A stretch of DNA of 64,000 nucleotides from Pleomorphomonas sp. NRK KF1 (GCF_023721755.1 NZ_JAMDLH010000005.1:1-64000), one strand, 5' to 3'. Numbered from the stretch's first letter, positions 42,566 through 50,643 are shown. Notes: generated from the letters alone by a model not told the origin. Translations and numbers: made by a program.

Positions 42566-43513
42566 ATGACGCGGGCGAAGATCTACATCGACGGCGAAGC
42601 AGGCACCACCGGCCTTCAGATCCGCGACCGCCTCGCCGCCCGCGACGACATCGACCTGCTGGCCATCGACCCGGCAAAGCGCAAGGACATGGACGAGCGC
42701 CGCCGGCTTCTCAACGAAGCCGACGTCGCCATCCTCTGCCTGCCCGACGACGCCGCCCGGGAGTCGGTAAGCCTGATCGACAACGATCGCACGGCGGTGA
42801 TCGATGCCTCCACCGCCCATCGCGTCGCGCCCGACTGGGCCTACGGCTTTGCCGAGATGACCAAGGGCCAGGCCGAGGCGATCGCCAACTCGAAGCGCGT
42901 CGCCAATCCGGGCTGCTGGCCGCAGGGTCTGATCGCCGGCATCCGCCCGCTGATCGACGCCGGCCTCATGCCCGCCGACGCCCCTCTCACCTACAACGGC
43001 GTCTCCGGCTATTCCGGCGGCGGGCGCAAGATGGTCGAGGACTATGTCTCGGCCGCCGATCCCTCGCCGTTCATGCCCTATGGCCTGACCTTCAAGCACA
43101 AGCATCTGCCCGAGATGTCCGCCTACACCGGCCTTGTCCGCGCGCCGCAGTTCCAGCCGGCGGTGGGCAATTTCGCCCAGGGCATGCTGACCTTCGTGCC
43201 GCTTCGCCTCTGGTCCGTGGCGCCCGGGCTGACGGCGAAAGCGATCCACGAGGTACTGGCCGACCGCTATGCCGGCGAGACGTTCGTCAAGGTGATGCCC
43301 TTCGAGCCGGCTGAACGGCTTGCGAGCCTCGACCCCCGGGCGCTCAACGGCACCAACGAGTTGCGCCTCCACGTGTTCGCCGACGCCGCGGGCGACGAGG
43401 CGCTGATCGTTTCGCTTTACGACAACCTCGGCAAGGGCGCCTCCGGCGCCGCCGTGCAGAACCTCAACCTGATGCTGGGACGGCCGGCCGCGACCGGCCT
43501 CGTCCCCGCCTGA
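42566..43513 (+). CDS. argC: N-acetyl-gamma-glutamyl-phosphate reductase, short (type 2) form
   Basis: 315-aa NADPH-dependent reductase of arginine synthesis. N-terminus [19 protein letters not shown] is the nucleotide-binding start, and catalytic Cys lies in [19 protein letters not shown] (about residue 116). [14 protein letters not shown] is the type-2 loop. The short form is usual in alphaproteobacteria. Start ATG 42566 is chosen because homologues start there; the frame is open to 42470. Followed by the repeat element at 43520. Confidence 0.95.
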   Translation: MTRAKIYIDGEAGTTGLQIRDRLAARDDIDLLAIDPAKRKDMDERRRLLNEADVAILCLPDDAARESVSLIDNDRTAVIDASTAHRVAPDWAYGFAEMTKGQAEAIANSKRVANPGCWPQGLIAGIRPLIDAGLMPADAPLTYNGVSGYSGGGRKMVEDYVSAADPSPFMPYGLTFKHKHLPEMSAYTGLVRAPQFQPAVGNFAQGMLTFVPLRLWSVAPGLTAKAIHEVLADRYAGETFVKVMPFEPAERLASLDPRALNGTNELRLHVFADAAGDEALIVSLYDNLGKGASGAAVQNLNLMLGRPAATGLVPA

Positions 43514-43519
43514 TCGCCT

Positions 43520-43610
43520 GGAGCATCGTACGGAAAAGCGGGAACCGGTTTTCCGCACGATGCGACAACAAGAAAATGGTCGACATCGCGTTCACCGGAA
43601 CGCATGTCGC
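43520..43610 (+). repeat. Two-palindrome intergenic element, copy B
   Basis: First hairpin spans 43523-43563 (GCATCGT-A-CGGAAAA paired with TTTTCCG-C-ACGATGC), then an A-rich linker with ACAACAAGAAAA, then a second hairpin 43582-43608 (GACATCGCGTTC / GAACGC-ATGTC). The same plan and the same opening word GGAGCATC occur in copy A at 3999-4103, in opposite orientation. It separates argC from leuD, ending 19 bp before leuD, so it is transcribed as part of the leuD leader. Confidence 0.8.
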
Positions 43611-43628
43611 TTCGGGAAAGGAAAGATC

Positions 43629-44234
43629 ATGCAGAAATTCGACGTGCTCACCGGCGTGGCCGCGCCGCTGCCGATCCTCAACATCGACACCGACATGATC
43701 ATCCCCAAGCAGTACCTCAAGACCATCAAGCGTACCGGTCTGGGCAAGGGCCTGTTCTCGGAGATGCGCTACCGCGAGGACGGCTCGGAGAACCCCGATT
43801 TCGTCCTCAACAAGGACGCCTGGCGCAAGGCGGAAATCCTGGTCGCCGGCGACAACTTCGGCTGCGGCTCCTCGCGCGAGCATGCCCCTTGGGCGCTGCT
43901 CGACTTCGGCATCCGCTGCGTCATCTCCACGAGCTTCGCCGACATCTTCTACAACAACTGCTTCAAGAACGGCATTCTGCCGATCGTCGTCTCGTCTGAA
44001 GACCTCAAGAAGCTGATGGACGACGCCGAGCGCGGCTCCAACGCCACGCTGACCGTCGATCTGGTCAACCAGGTGATCAAGGGCCCCGATGGCGGCGAGG
44101 TGTCCTTCGACATCGACCCGTTCAAGAAGCATTGCCTCCTGAACGGTCTCGACGATATCGGCCTGACGCTCGAGAAGGCGTCGGAGATTGCCGCCTTCGA
44201 AGCGCAGAACGCCACCGTCCGCCCCTGGGCCTGA
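43629..44234 (+). CDS. leuD: 3-isopropylmalate dehydratase small subunit
   Basis: 201-aa LeuD, which with LeuC isomerises 2- to 3-isopropylmalate in leucine synthesis. It starts [48 protein letters not shown] is the substrate-recognition loop, followed by [18 protein letters not shown]. Start ATG 43629 follows GGAAAGGAAAG. leuC is not in the window. It precedes a RidA gene. Confidence 0.96.
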   Translation: MQKFDVLTGVAAPLPILNIDTDMIIPKQYLKTIKRTGLGKGLFSEMRYREDGSENPDFVLNKDAWRKAEILVAGDNFGCGSSREHAPWALLDFGIRCVISTSFADIFYNNCFKNGILPIVVSSEDLKKLMDDAERGSNATLTVDLVNQVIKGPDGGEVSFDIDPFKKHCLLNGLDDIGLTLEKASEIAAFEAQNATVRPWA

Positions 44235-44283
44235 CGCCGGACGCGTTCTCCCCCTCGGGGAGAGCGCCCACCTGAGGCTGACC

Positions 44284-44667
44284 ATGCGCCAGCTCATTTC
44301 CACAGGGTCGCCCTTCGAGGCCGTCGCCGGCTACTCGCGTGCCGTTGTCGATGGACCCTGGTGCTTCGTCTCGGGCACCACCGGTTACGACTATGCGACC
44401 ATGACCATGCCGGGCGATATCTCCCAGCAGGCGGAGAACGCCATGGCGACCATCGCCCGAGCGCTTGATGACGCCGGCTTCTCGATATCCGACGTGGTTC
44501 GCGTCCGCTATATCATCACCGACGCCGCCCATGCCGACCCGGTGTTCTCCGTGGTCGGACGCTGGTTTGCCGACACTCGTCCGGCTGCCACGATGATGGT
44601 CGCCGGCCTCATTCGCCCGGAAATGAAGGTCGAGATAGAAGCCACGGCCTTCCGGAATCCGGCCTGA
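44284..44667 (+). CDS. RidA family protein (YjgF/YER057c/UK114 type)
   Basis: 127-aa protein with the Rid fold: residues ISTGSPFEAVAGYSRAV, CFVSGTTGYDY, QAENAMATIARALDDAGFSISDVVRVRYIITD and PAATMMVAGLIRPEMKVEIEATA, which contains the Rid Arg that binds the substrate carboxylate (VAGLIRPEMKVEIE). True RidA hydrolyses reactive enamines from branched-chain amino-acid or serine metabolism; this one looks like one of the Rid subgroups rather than RidA itself. It sits 49 bp after leuD. Confidence 0.85.
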   Translation: MRQLISTGSPFEAVAGYSRAVVDGPWCFVSGTTGYDYATMTMPGDISQQAENAMATIARALDDAGFSISDVVRVRYIITDAAHADPVFSVVGRWFADTRPAATMMVAGLIRPEMKVEIEATAFRNPA

Positions 44668-44777
44668 TCGCGCAGAGATCATCGGACTTGGAGAAGCGTT
44701 GACCGATTGGTTCGGTCAAGCACTCGTGAGTGGATCGTCGTCCATCGCTGTCGTATTCATTGTGTCAACAAAGAACA

Positions 44778-45566
44778 ATGACAAAGAGGTTGGCCTTGGA
44801 TACCATCTCATGGCGGGGGACCTTCGGGGGTTTTGCTCGCGGCGTGGCATCCTGCTGCGTCGCATTAGCAGTTGGAAGCAATAGCGCTATTGCAGCCGAC
44901 GTCGTCGAATTGTTCACCAGCCAGGGCTGTTCCGCCTGCCCGCCGGCAGATAAGGTTCTTGCGAGGCTCGCCAAGGACCCTGATACCGTCGCCCTCACCT
45001 TCGCCGTCGATTACTGGGACTATCTCGGCTGGCGCGACACCTATGCCAAGCCCGAGTTCACCCGTCGCCAGAGAGAGTACGCCAGAGCGCGCGTCGACCA
45101 TGCCGTCTTCACCCCCCAGGTGGTGCTCAACGGTCGCGACGCGGTGATCGGAAGCCGCGAGGACGAGATTCGCGCCTCTCTGGACGTTATGCGCGACAAT
45201 GGCGAAACGCCGGATCTGGCCGTTGCCGCCCGCATTCATGACGACCGCATCATCGTCAACCTGCCGGCCAAGGACTACGACGGCGAAGCCTCGGTGTGGA
45301 TCGCCGGCTACCTTCCACCCAAGACGGTGGATATCGGATCGGGCGAAAACCGCAACCTCGCCGTCACCTACACCAACGTCGTCGACCGGATGCAGGTGGT
45401 GGGCCTGTGGTCGGGCCAAGCCGTGACGCTCGAGTTGCCGCTCGCCGACGTGGCGCCCGAAGGCACCGCCGGCCTCGCCGTCATCGTCCAGGCCCGCAAG
45501 AGCGGCCTTCCCGGACCGATCATAGGCGCGACCCGCCTGGCGCTTCAGAGCGGCAGCGGCAGCTGA
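44778..45566 (+). CDS. DUF1223 family exported thioredoxin-like protein
   Basis: 262-aa protein with an N-terminal signal-like segment (GGFARGVASCCVALAVGSNSAIAA). DUF1223 follows: VVELFTSQGCSACPPADKVLARLA with CSAC, a thioredoxin-like CxxC, then FAVDYWDYLGWRDTYAKPEFTRRQREYAR and FTPQVVLNG. The fold is probably thioredoxin-like in the periplasm; the redox partner is unknown. Start ATG 44778 is weak, with only a purine-rich sequence before it. Confidence 0.85.
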   Translation: MTKRLALDTISWRGTFGGFARGVASCCVALAVGSNSAIAADVVELFTSQGCSACPPADKVLARLAKDPDTVALTFAVDYWDYLGWRDTYAKPEFTRRQREYARARVDHAVFTPQVVLNGRDAVIGSREDEIRASLDVMRDNGETPDLAVAARIHDDRIIVNLPAKDYDGEASVWIAGYLPPKTVDIGSGENRNLAVTYTNVVDRMQVVGLWSGQAVTLELPLADVAPEGTAGLAVIVQARKSGLPGPIIGATRLALQSGSGS

Positions 45567-45658
45567 TAGCCCGCCCTTGGGCTGCAGCGCCCGGTCCTTC
45601 CTGCGAGTGGAGCAGCGCTCCTCGCCAAGCTCGCTCTCCACCGCCTCTCGTTGAAGTC

Positions 45659-46132
45659 TCAGCCGTCCACGCGGTCGACGCGGCCGGAGTAGCATCCCTG
45701 TTTTGCATTGTGCACGTGGATGTACCTCACGGCCGGATTCGAGAAGAGGCGCTCGATGACGGTTTCGACGCGGCTTCCGTCGATCACGTCCGCATCGACC
45801 ATCATGTCGTTCCGATCGAAAGCCCGAAGCGATAGCAGACGCCTCCGCATGACCTCGGGCACCTCATCGACGGCGTCGTAGGTCTCCGTGGCGCCTTCGC
45901 GAACGAAGATGGCATGCGAAGCGCGATAGGGGGTGTCCGCCGGCTGGCTGAAATGGTTGAGGAGCAGGACCGTCTCCCCGACCCGGGCCTCGCGCATTTC
46001 CACCCGGTCCGGGTAACCCGGATTCTCGTTGACCACGTAGCGCAGCACGCCTCGGCCCGCGAGCTCTTCATCGGGCAAACCGTAGAGCGGCAGGTAGGTA
46101 CTGGGGGAAAGGCCTGTGATGCGAAACGACAT
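45659..46132 (-). CDS. DUF1203 domain-containing protein
   Basis: 157-aa protein starting MSFRITGLSPSTYLPLYGLPDEELAGRGVLRYVV, with ARVGETVLLLNHFSQPADTPYRASHAIFV, the DUF1203 core, and a C-terminal HVHNAKQGCYSGRVDRVDG with HxHN and Cys. Function unknown; the invariant His/Asn/Cys residues suggest an enzyme. Start ATG 46132 follows GGAG at eight bases. It faces the DUF1223 gene at the 3' ends. Confidence 0.85.
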   Translation of the reverse strand: MSFRITGLSPSTYLPLYGLPDEELAGRGVLRYVVNENPGYPDRVEMREARVGETVLLLNHFSQPADTPYRASHAIFVREGATETYDAVDEVPEVMRRRLLSLRAFDRNDMMVDADVIDGSRVETVIERLFSNPAVRYIHVHNAKQGCYSGRVDRVDG

Positions 46133-46214
46133 GATCGAACTCCGTTGTGATGCGGAGCAGACTCATGCCTTCCGGGCTCGCAGACCACCCGTTTCTCGCC
46201 AGACGCTGGAAAGG

Positions 46215-46457
46215 TCAGAACGCCCGGAACGTCAAAGTCGTCAGCGTGCGCACGATGCCGGGAATCGACGAGATCTTTTCGTTGATGAACTTGCCGATGT
46301 CCTCGTGGACCGACGCGTCGACGTAGACCTTCATCAACAGATCGTATTCGCCCGAGGTGGAATAGAGTTCGGAGACGATCTCAAGGGCGTAGATGGCATC
46401 CGCCACGGCATAGGTCTGACCGGGCGCGCACTGCAACTGGATGAAAACGGGCTTCAT
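46215..46457 (-). CDS. Stand-alone Lrp/AsnC ligand-binding (RAM) domain protein
   Basis: 80-aa protein consisting only of the regulatory domain of Lrp/AsnC regulators: MKPVFIQLQCAPGQTYAVADAIYAL, EYDLLMKVYVDASVHEDIGKFI, GIVRTLTTLTF. There is no helix-turn-helix. Such proteins form ring-shaped oligomers that bind amino acids and may modulate full-length Lrp partners by co-assembly. GGAGGAAGG lies directly before ATG 46457. Confidence 0.9.
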   Translation of the reverse strand: MKPVFIQLQCAPGQTYAVADAIYALEIVSELYSTSGEYDLLMKVYVDASVHEDIGKFINEKISSIPGIVRTLTTLTFRAF

Positions 46458-46682
46458 GGCCTTCCTCCTCGCCGGTCACCGCGCGGCGCCGGAGCATCAC
46501 TGCCGACTTCAAACACCACGAACGCCCCTACGGCAAGCCCCTCTTGGGAAAACACAGTCGGTCGCATGCGCCACCGGCGAACCCGGCTGTGGGTGAAGAA
46601 TGGTTAAGCTAGTCCTAATTCCGCCATCGCTGTATGCTTTTGTCAGAGTGGCCCCGATCTGGGCCCAGCGACAGGATGAGTC

Positions 46683-47288
46683 ATGACAGGCGGCGAGGCG
46701 GGCGACAACAAGTTCGGCGAAGGCAAGGTTCGGCGTCTTTCCGATGCCGTACGCCGCGTGCGCATTGCCGAGAGCGAGCGCTCCGACGCTTATGCCGACC
46801 TGCATGAAGGCGACCGGGCACGCCTGGAACTGCTGGCCGAGGAACTGGCCGGCGTGTTCTCCGAACTCCCCGCCGATGACGCCTACTTCATCTGCAAGGT
46901 GGCCGGTTCGACGCCTCCCCGCCTCTGGATCGATCCTACCACGCATGTGGTGATGGCCCGTGATCGCCGGTCCTACCGCCTGCTGAAGGACACCCGGCTC
47001 GGCCGTCTGACGCTGCATGAGAGCGCCGACCTCGACGAGGCCGCCGACGCGGTGACCGACTACATCGCAGAACGGCTGATCGAGCGCGAGCGATCCCAGG
47101 AAAGCGATGCGCTCGTTGCCAAGCTGCGCACCGTGGCCATGGATCGCCGCGAGGCCGACGAGGCGAGCCCCGGACAAGCGGCCGATCGCGGCTCGATGCT
47201 GATCTGGGCGCTGATCGTCTTTCTCGCCGGCTTCGCCGTCGGCGCGCTGGGGCTGGTCGCCTACGCCTGGTTCATGGTGCCGGGCTGA
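46683..47288 (+). CDS. Conserved hypothetical protein with C-terminal membrane anchor
   Basis: 201-aa protein, largely charged and helical over residues 1-165 (LRRVRIAESER-like blocks; LDEAADAVTDYIAERLIERERSQ), with one membrane segment at about 174-198 (MLIWALIVFLAGFAVGALGLVAYAW). The segment DAYFICKVAGSTPPRLWIDPTTHVVMARDRRSYRLLKDT may be the conserved core. AGGATGA precedes the ATG. No family function known to me. Its 3' end overlaps the convergent phosphoesterase gene by 17 bp. Confidence 0.75.
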   Translation: MTGGEAGDNKFGEGKVRRLSDAVRRVRIAESERSDAYADLHEGDRARLELLAEELAGVFSELPADDAYFICKVAGSTPPRLWIDPTTHVVMARDRRSYRLLKDTRLGRLTLHESADLDEAADAVTDYIAERLIERERSQESDALVAKLRTVAMDRREADEASPGQAADRGSMLIWALIVFLAGFAVGALGLVAYAWFMVPG

Positions 47289-48183
47289 CGGACGCAGCGC
47301 TGACGATCTCCTCGGCGCGCGTCTCGACGAAACCGCCGCCCGGCACGACCTGCATCAGGCGGTGGCGCAAATGGAACCCTCCATCGACCCTCTCGATGTC
47401 GAACAGGTTGAAGCCGGCGGCGGGATGACGACCGTCCGGGCGCTGCGTCGCGGCGGGCGCTCCGATGACCGGCACGTCTCCGGTCGGGCCGGGAATCGAC
47501 AGCCGCGTTGGCTTGTGGGTGTGGCCGTGCAAGATGAGTTCGGCGCCATGGCGCGCCACGACCTTGCGAAAGCGCGCGGCGCCGGAAAGACGCTTGTGCC
47601 ACGCCGTCGCCCCCTTCACGGGCGGATGGTGGATCAGCACCACCCGGCAGAGACCGGCCCGGCCGAGCTTGTCGAGGATCTCCGCCAGCCGTTTCTCCTG
47701 CTTCTCGGAGAAGCTGCCCGTCGCCATGAATGGGCCCGTCGCAACGGCCGAAGATACCCCGACGATGACCACGTCGCCGCGCCTGCGCACGTAGGGCCAG
47801 CCGTCCGCCTCTCCGTCGTCGGCCGTCATATAGGCCGACCAGCTCTTGCGCGCCCGGCGGGCGGCGCCAGGCACATAGGCGTCGTGGTTGCCCGGAACGG
47901 CACTTACGGCTTCAGCCGGCCCGATCAGACCGAGAAAGGCGGACGCCGTGGCAAACTCGCCGGCAAGCGCGATGTTGACGAGATCGCCAGTCACCGCGAT
48001 ATGGTCGGGCCGTTCCGCGGCGATCGCCGCGATCAGCGCCGCCTCGACATCGTCACCGAAGGTGCGCGACCGGTTGCGCCGCCAATTGACGTAGCCGATG
48101 ATGCGCTTGGATGCGAGATCGCGGATGCGCGCGGCCGGCAGTGGCCCGAGATGCAGGTCGGAGATGTGGATCAGACGGAACAT
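47272..48183 (-). CDS. Metallophosphoesterase
   Basis: 303-aa calcineurin-like phosphoesterase. All metal-binding blocks are readable: ISDLHLG (residues 7-13), VTGDLVN, PGNHDAY, LIHHPP and LHGHTHKP. The dimetal site is complete. It may be a cAMP or nucleotide phosphodiesterase (CpdA-like) or UDP-diacylglucosamine-like enzyme; sequence alone does not decide. Start ATG 48183 (MFRLIHISDLHLG) is chosen from the motif; ATG 48207 is less likely. Confidence 0.9.
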   Translation of the reverse strand: MFRLIHISDLHLGPLPAARIRDLASKRIIGYVNWRRNRSRTFGDDVEAALIAAIAAERPDHIAVTGDLVNIALAGEFATASAFLGLIGPAEAVSAVPGNHDAYVPGAARRARKSWSAYMTADDGEADGWPYVRRRGDVVIVGVSSAVATGPFMATGSFSEKQEKRLAEILDKLGRAGLCRVVLIHHPPVKGATAWHKRLSGAARFRKVVARHGAELILHGHTHKPTRLSIPGPTGDVPVIGAPAATQRPDGRHPAAGFNLFDIERVDGGFHLRHRLMQVVPGGGFVETRAEEIVSAASVSPAP

Positions 48184-48330
48184 GGACCTTGGGTAGCCGA
48201 TGCTCACGCGCCGGTAAAGTCGAATGCTCCGCCGTCATGACAGGGGGCGGATCGCCGCACGGCGCCCCGCCCCGAATGGTCTGCTCACGAAGTTGGTTCA
48301 CGCCTCGAACCGTTGCGCGTCCGGACCGGA

Positions 48331-48447
48331 CTAACGCCCCCAGAATGTCAGCACGGCGGCGACGACATGGGGATTGTTCGCGTCGACGGCCGACACCCAA
48401 CTATAACGCTGGGCACGGTTGAAGCGACGGCGGAAGAGGGAAAACAT
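48331..48447 (-). CDS. Candidate small protein, 38 aa
   Basis: Open frame of 38 codons that encodes MFSLFRRRFNRAQRYSWV followed by SAVDANNPHVVAAVLTFWGR. It has an N-terminal basic patch (FRRRFNRAQRYS) and a C-terminal hydrophobic stretch. GAAGAAGG is five bases upstream of the ATG. The ORF lies alone in a 477-bp gap between the phosphoesterase gene and a Nudix gene. A 9-bp hairpin (AGAGAAATC/GATTTCTCT, 48471-48494) lies about 25 bp upstream of the start. Too short to judge by composition; no similarity is claimed. Confidence 0.45.
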   Translation of the reverse strand: MFSLFRRRFNRAQRYSWVSAVDANNPHVVAAVLTFWGR

Positions 48448-48470
48448 GATAGCCTTCTTCTGAGTTGTTG

Positions 48471-48494
48471 AGAGAAATCACCAGCGATTTCTCT
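48471..48494. repeat. 9-bp hairpin upstream of the 38-aa ORF
   Basis: AGAGAAATC (48471-48479), loop ACCAGC, GATTTCTCT (48486-48494). It sits in an AT-rich block (about 48450-48610) unusual for this GC-rich genome. Read on the minus strand it would be in the 5' leader of the 38-aa ORF. The rest of 48495-48660 holds nothing recognised. Confidence 0.5.
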
Positions 48495-48660
48495 TTCACG
48501 CTAAAGCTATAACAAATGCACAATCTTTTTGCCATGAGGCTAAACACTGAGCTTTCCTTTGAGGTAAAAGTGGTTAACCCAAAGTATGACCTAGACGAAA
48601 GGCTAAACTTCCAGATCGCACAAGTGTCGACTTTCAAGCCTGTCGTCGCATGAGGAAATC

Positions 48661-49140
48661 GTGAGTGCAACTCGCCTGATCGAAGCGATGCAACCCCTTG
48701 TCGCGCAAGCCAGATCCCTGGCGGTCCGCTTGTGGGGCGGCACGACGCTGGGTGTCCGAACCATCGCCGTCACCGAGGGGCGCGTGCTGCTGGTTCGCCA
48801 TACATATGTGTCGGGCTGGCACCTGCCCGGTGGCGGGGTCAACGCCCGTGAGACGGCCGAGGCCGCCGCGCGGCGCGAGCTGTTCGAGGAGACCGGCTAC
48901 GAAGCGTCGGGGACTGCCCGCTTCCTCGGTCTCTACTTCAATCCGGCCATGGCCGGCCGCGATCATGTGGCGCTTTACCAGGTGCCGGACTGCGTACCGC
49001 GTCGCGTCTTCCGCGCCAACCGGGAGATCGCCGAGATCGGCCTTTTCGCACCCGACGGCCTGCCGGCTGGAACGACCACCGCGACGCGCCGTCGCCTTGC
49101 CGAGCTGTTCGAGGGACTGCCACCCGCCGATCACTGGTAA
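48661..49140 (+). CDS. Nudix hydrolase
   Basis: 159-aa pyrophosphatase with the Nudix box GGGVNARETAEAAARREL-FEETGY (about residues 58-81) intact. The N-terminus resembles membrane-associated or dinucleoside-polyphosphate Nudix enzymes with the segment GVRTIAVTEGRVLLVRHTYVSGWHLPGG. Start is GTG 48661, preceded by GAGGAAATC; the substrate is unknown. Converges on ahpD across a strong bidirectional terminator. Confidence 0.9.
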   Translation: MSATRLIEAMQPLVAQARSLAVRLWGGTTLGVRTIAVTEGRVLLVRHTYVSGWHLPGGGVNARETAEAAARRELFEETGYEASGTARFLGLYFNPAMAGRDHVALYQVPDCVPRRVFRANREIAEIGLFAPDGLPAGTTTATRRRLAELFEGLPPADHW

Positions 49141-49143
49141 CGA

Positions 49144-49176
49144 AACGCCCGGCCGAAAACTGTCCGGCCGGGCGTT
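49144..49176. terminator. Bidirectional terminator between Nudix gene and ahpD
   Basis: Perfect 12-bp stem AACGCCCGGCCG (49144-49155) / CGGCCGGGCGTT (49165-49176) with a 9-nt loop, centred between two converging genes. U-tracts are short on both strands. Confidence 0.65.
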
Positions 49177-49199
49177 CAAGCTTCAAAGGGCGACCGAGA

Positions 49200-49733
49200 T
49201 CAGGCGGCGACGACCGCCGCCGTCTCGAGCGCAACCGCTGCCGACTGGATGATGGCGGCGAAGCGGACGGCGGTCTGCACCGCCGATGCCGGCAGGCCAC
49301 CCTCGCGCACCACCTTCTCGTGGCTGTCCATGCACATGCCGCAGCCGTTGATCGCCGACACGGCGAGGCACCACAGCTCGAAGTCGACCTTGTCTACGCC
49401 GGGCTTGCCGATCAGCTGCATGCGCAGCCGGGCCGGCATGGTCCGGTACTCGGGGTTCGAGGTCAGGTGCAGGAAGCGGTAGTAGACGTTGTTCATGCCC
49501 ATGAGCACACCGGCACCACGAGCCGCGTCCAGCGCCTCGGCGGAGAGGTGGCTGGCCGCCTCCCCTTCGAGTGCCGCCGCGACGTCCGCGTTGCGCGTCG
49601 CATGACCACAGGCCACGAACAGGCCGTACTTCTGCTGCGGCGTCAGGCTGTCGTCCTCGGCCATGGCCGAGAGGTTCAGCTTCACGTCGCGCGCATAGGC
49701 GGGAAACCTGTCCTGCAGGCTGGCGATCGACAT
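49200..49733 (-). CDS. ahpD: Alkyl hydroperoxide reductase AhpD
   Basis: 177-aa carboxymuconolactone-decarboxylase-fold disulfide reductase. The active site [10 protein letters not shown] gives Cys131 and Cys134, with His138 and Glu119 completing the proton relay described for M. tuberculosis AhpD (Cys130, Cys133, His137, Glu118). AhpD passes electrons to AhpC in place of AhpF. It is directly downstream of ahpC, with start and stop sharing base 49733, so the pair is coupled. Confidence 0.94.
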   Translation of the reverse strand: MSIASLQDRFPAYARDVKLNLSAMAEDDSLTPQQKYGLFVACGHATRNADVAAALEGEAASHLSAEALDAARGAGVLMGMNNVYYRFLHLTSNPEYRTMPARLRMQLIGKPGVDKVDFELWCLAVSAINGCGMCMDSHEKVVREGGLPASAVQTAVRFAAIIQSAAVALETAAVVAA

Positions 49734-50287
49734 CAGGCAGCCTTCAGCGTGTCACCGCCGACCTCGCGGTTGCACGGGCAGAGCTCGTCGGTCTGCAGCG
49801 CGTCGAGGACGCGCAGCGTGTCCTTCGGGTTGCGGCCGACGTTGAGGTTGGTGCCGTAGATATGCTGGATCGTGTTGTCGGGATCGACGATCACCGTCAC
49901 GCGGAAGGCAACGCCGGCCGGCGAACGCACGCCAAGGCCGTCGACCAGCGAGCCGGTGGTGTCGGCGAACGACCAGATCGGCAGCTTGTCGAGATCCTTG
50001 TGATCGCGCCGCCAGGCCAGCTTGACGAACTCGTTGTCGGTGGAACCGCCGAGCACGACGGCGTCACGATCCTCGAAGTCCTTGGCGAGACGGGCGAACT
50101 CGGCGATCTCGGTCGGGCAGACGAAGGTGAAGTCCTTGGGATAGAAGAAGATCACCTTCCACTTGCCGGGGAAGGACGCTTCGGTGATTTCCTCGAACGC
50201 GGAGACGCCCCCTTCGACGTGATTGTTAAAGCCGGGCTTCACGCCGGTGACGGTGAAGGAAGGGAGCTTGTCGCCAATACCGAGCAT
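49733..50287 (-). CDS. ahpC: Peroxiredoxin AhpC
   Basis: 184-aa two-cysteine peroxiredoxin that reduces hydrogen peroxide, organic peroxides and peroxynitrite. Peroxidatic Cys57 is in [10 protein letters not shown]. Two C-terminal cysteines, Cys170 and Cys172 ([11 protein letters not shown]), match the CPC arrangement of mycobacterial AhpC (Cys174, Cys176), whose partner is AhpD. Start ATG 50287 follows GAGGA and fits the family better than ATG 50302. It diverges from nifB; the promoter is at 50332-50360. Confidence 0.95.
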   Translation of the reverse strand: MLGIGDKLPSFTVTGVKPGFNNHVEGGVSAFEEITEASFPGKWKVIFFYPKDFTFVCPTEIAEFARLAKDFEDRDAVVLGGSTDNEFVKLAWRRDHKDLDKLPIWSFADTTGSLVDGLGVRSPAGVAFRVTVIVDPDNTIQHIYGTNLNVGRNPKDTLRVLDALQTDELCPCNREVGGDTLKAA

Positions 50288-50331
50288 GTCGAATATCCTC
50301 ATTGCGAGTGGGTTTGAAACGGACGGGCGGC

Positions 50332-50360
50332 ACTATCGGAAACTCCCGCCCGAAATGCAA
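50332..50360 (-). promoter_or_regulatory. ahpC promoter (TTGCAT, 17 bp, GATAGT)
   Basis: On the minus strand -35 TTGCAT (50360-50355) and -10 GATAGT (50337-50332) with a 17-bp spacer; start near 50325 and a leader of about 38 nt. AAATGC (50353-50358) and GCATTT (50374-50379) form an inverted repeat overlapping the -35, where a LysR-type activator such as OxyR could bind. That role is inference. Confidence 0.6.
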
Positions 50361-50505
50361 GCCTTTCTTAGAGGCATTTTAATGTAGCTCACTTGTATTT
50401 GATAATTAAGGGTTTTCACGGATATTTGCCGCCTAACCGAGCTGAGGGGCTCCACACCACCCTGTTCACCCGAGATTCTGGCCTCCAACATGCAGACCAG
50501 ACACT

Positions 50506-50521
50506 TGTCGCAAGTCCGACA
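50506..50521 (+). promoter_or_regulatory. NifA upstream activator site (TGT-N10-ACA)
   Basis: TGT (50506-50508), ten bases, ACA (50519-50521) is an exact match to the NifA binding consensus. Its centre is about 105 bp upstream of the predicted sigma-54 start site, the usual distance. The AT-rich TTGATA near 50573 between site and promoter could be part of an IHF bend, but the match is partial. Confidence 0.75.
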
Positions 50522-50591
50522 AAGAGCGCCACTTACGTGTCATCTTCTCGTCCAATCTCCATATCTCACTGATATTGATAGATTTTCCTCG

Positions 50592-50606
50592 TGGCACATG
50601 GTTTGC
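50592..50606 (+). promoter_or_regulatory. Sigma-54 promoter of nifB operon (-24/-12)
   Basis: TGGCAC (50592-50597), five bases, TTGC (50603-50606) is a full match to the RpoN consensus with the correct GG-N10-GC spacing. RNA would start near 50618, about 26 nt before the nifB ATG. This also shows that the longer open frame from 50575 is not the coding start. Confidence 0.88.
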
Positions 50607-50643
50607 GAAGCACGGGACGACCTCGTTTCGCCCGGAGAGTGCC

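Noticed and set aside
48500-48540. Possible sigma-54 promoter on the minus strand (TGGCA-N6-TTGT)
   Set aside because: The -12 element lacks the invariant GC, so spacing and sequence do not meet the rule.
48401-48670. 89-codon minus-strand frame across the AT-rich gap
   Set aside because: Codon use is unlike the genome, no ribosome-binding site, and a better-supported 38-codon frame lies in another register.
50575-50643. N-terminal extension of NifB
   Set aside because: The extra 23 codons include the sigma-54 promoter itself, so they are upstream of the transcript start.
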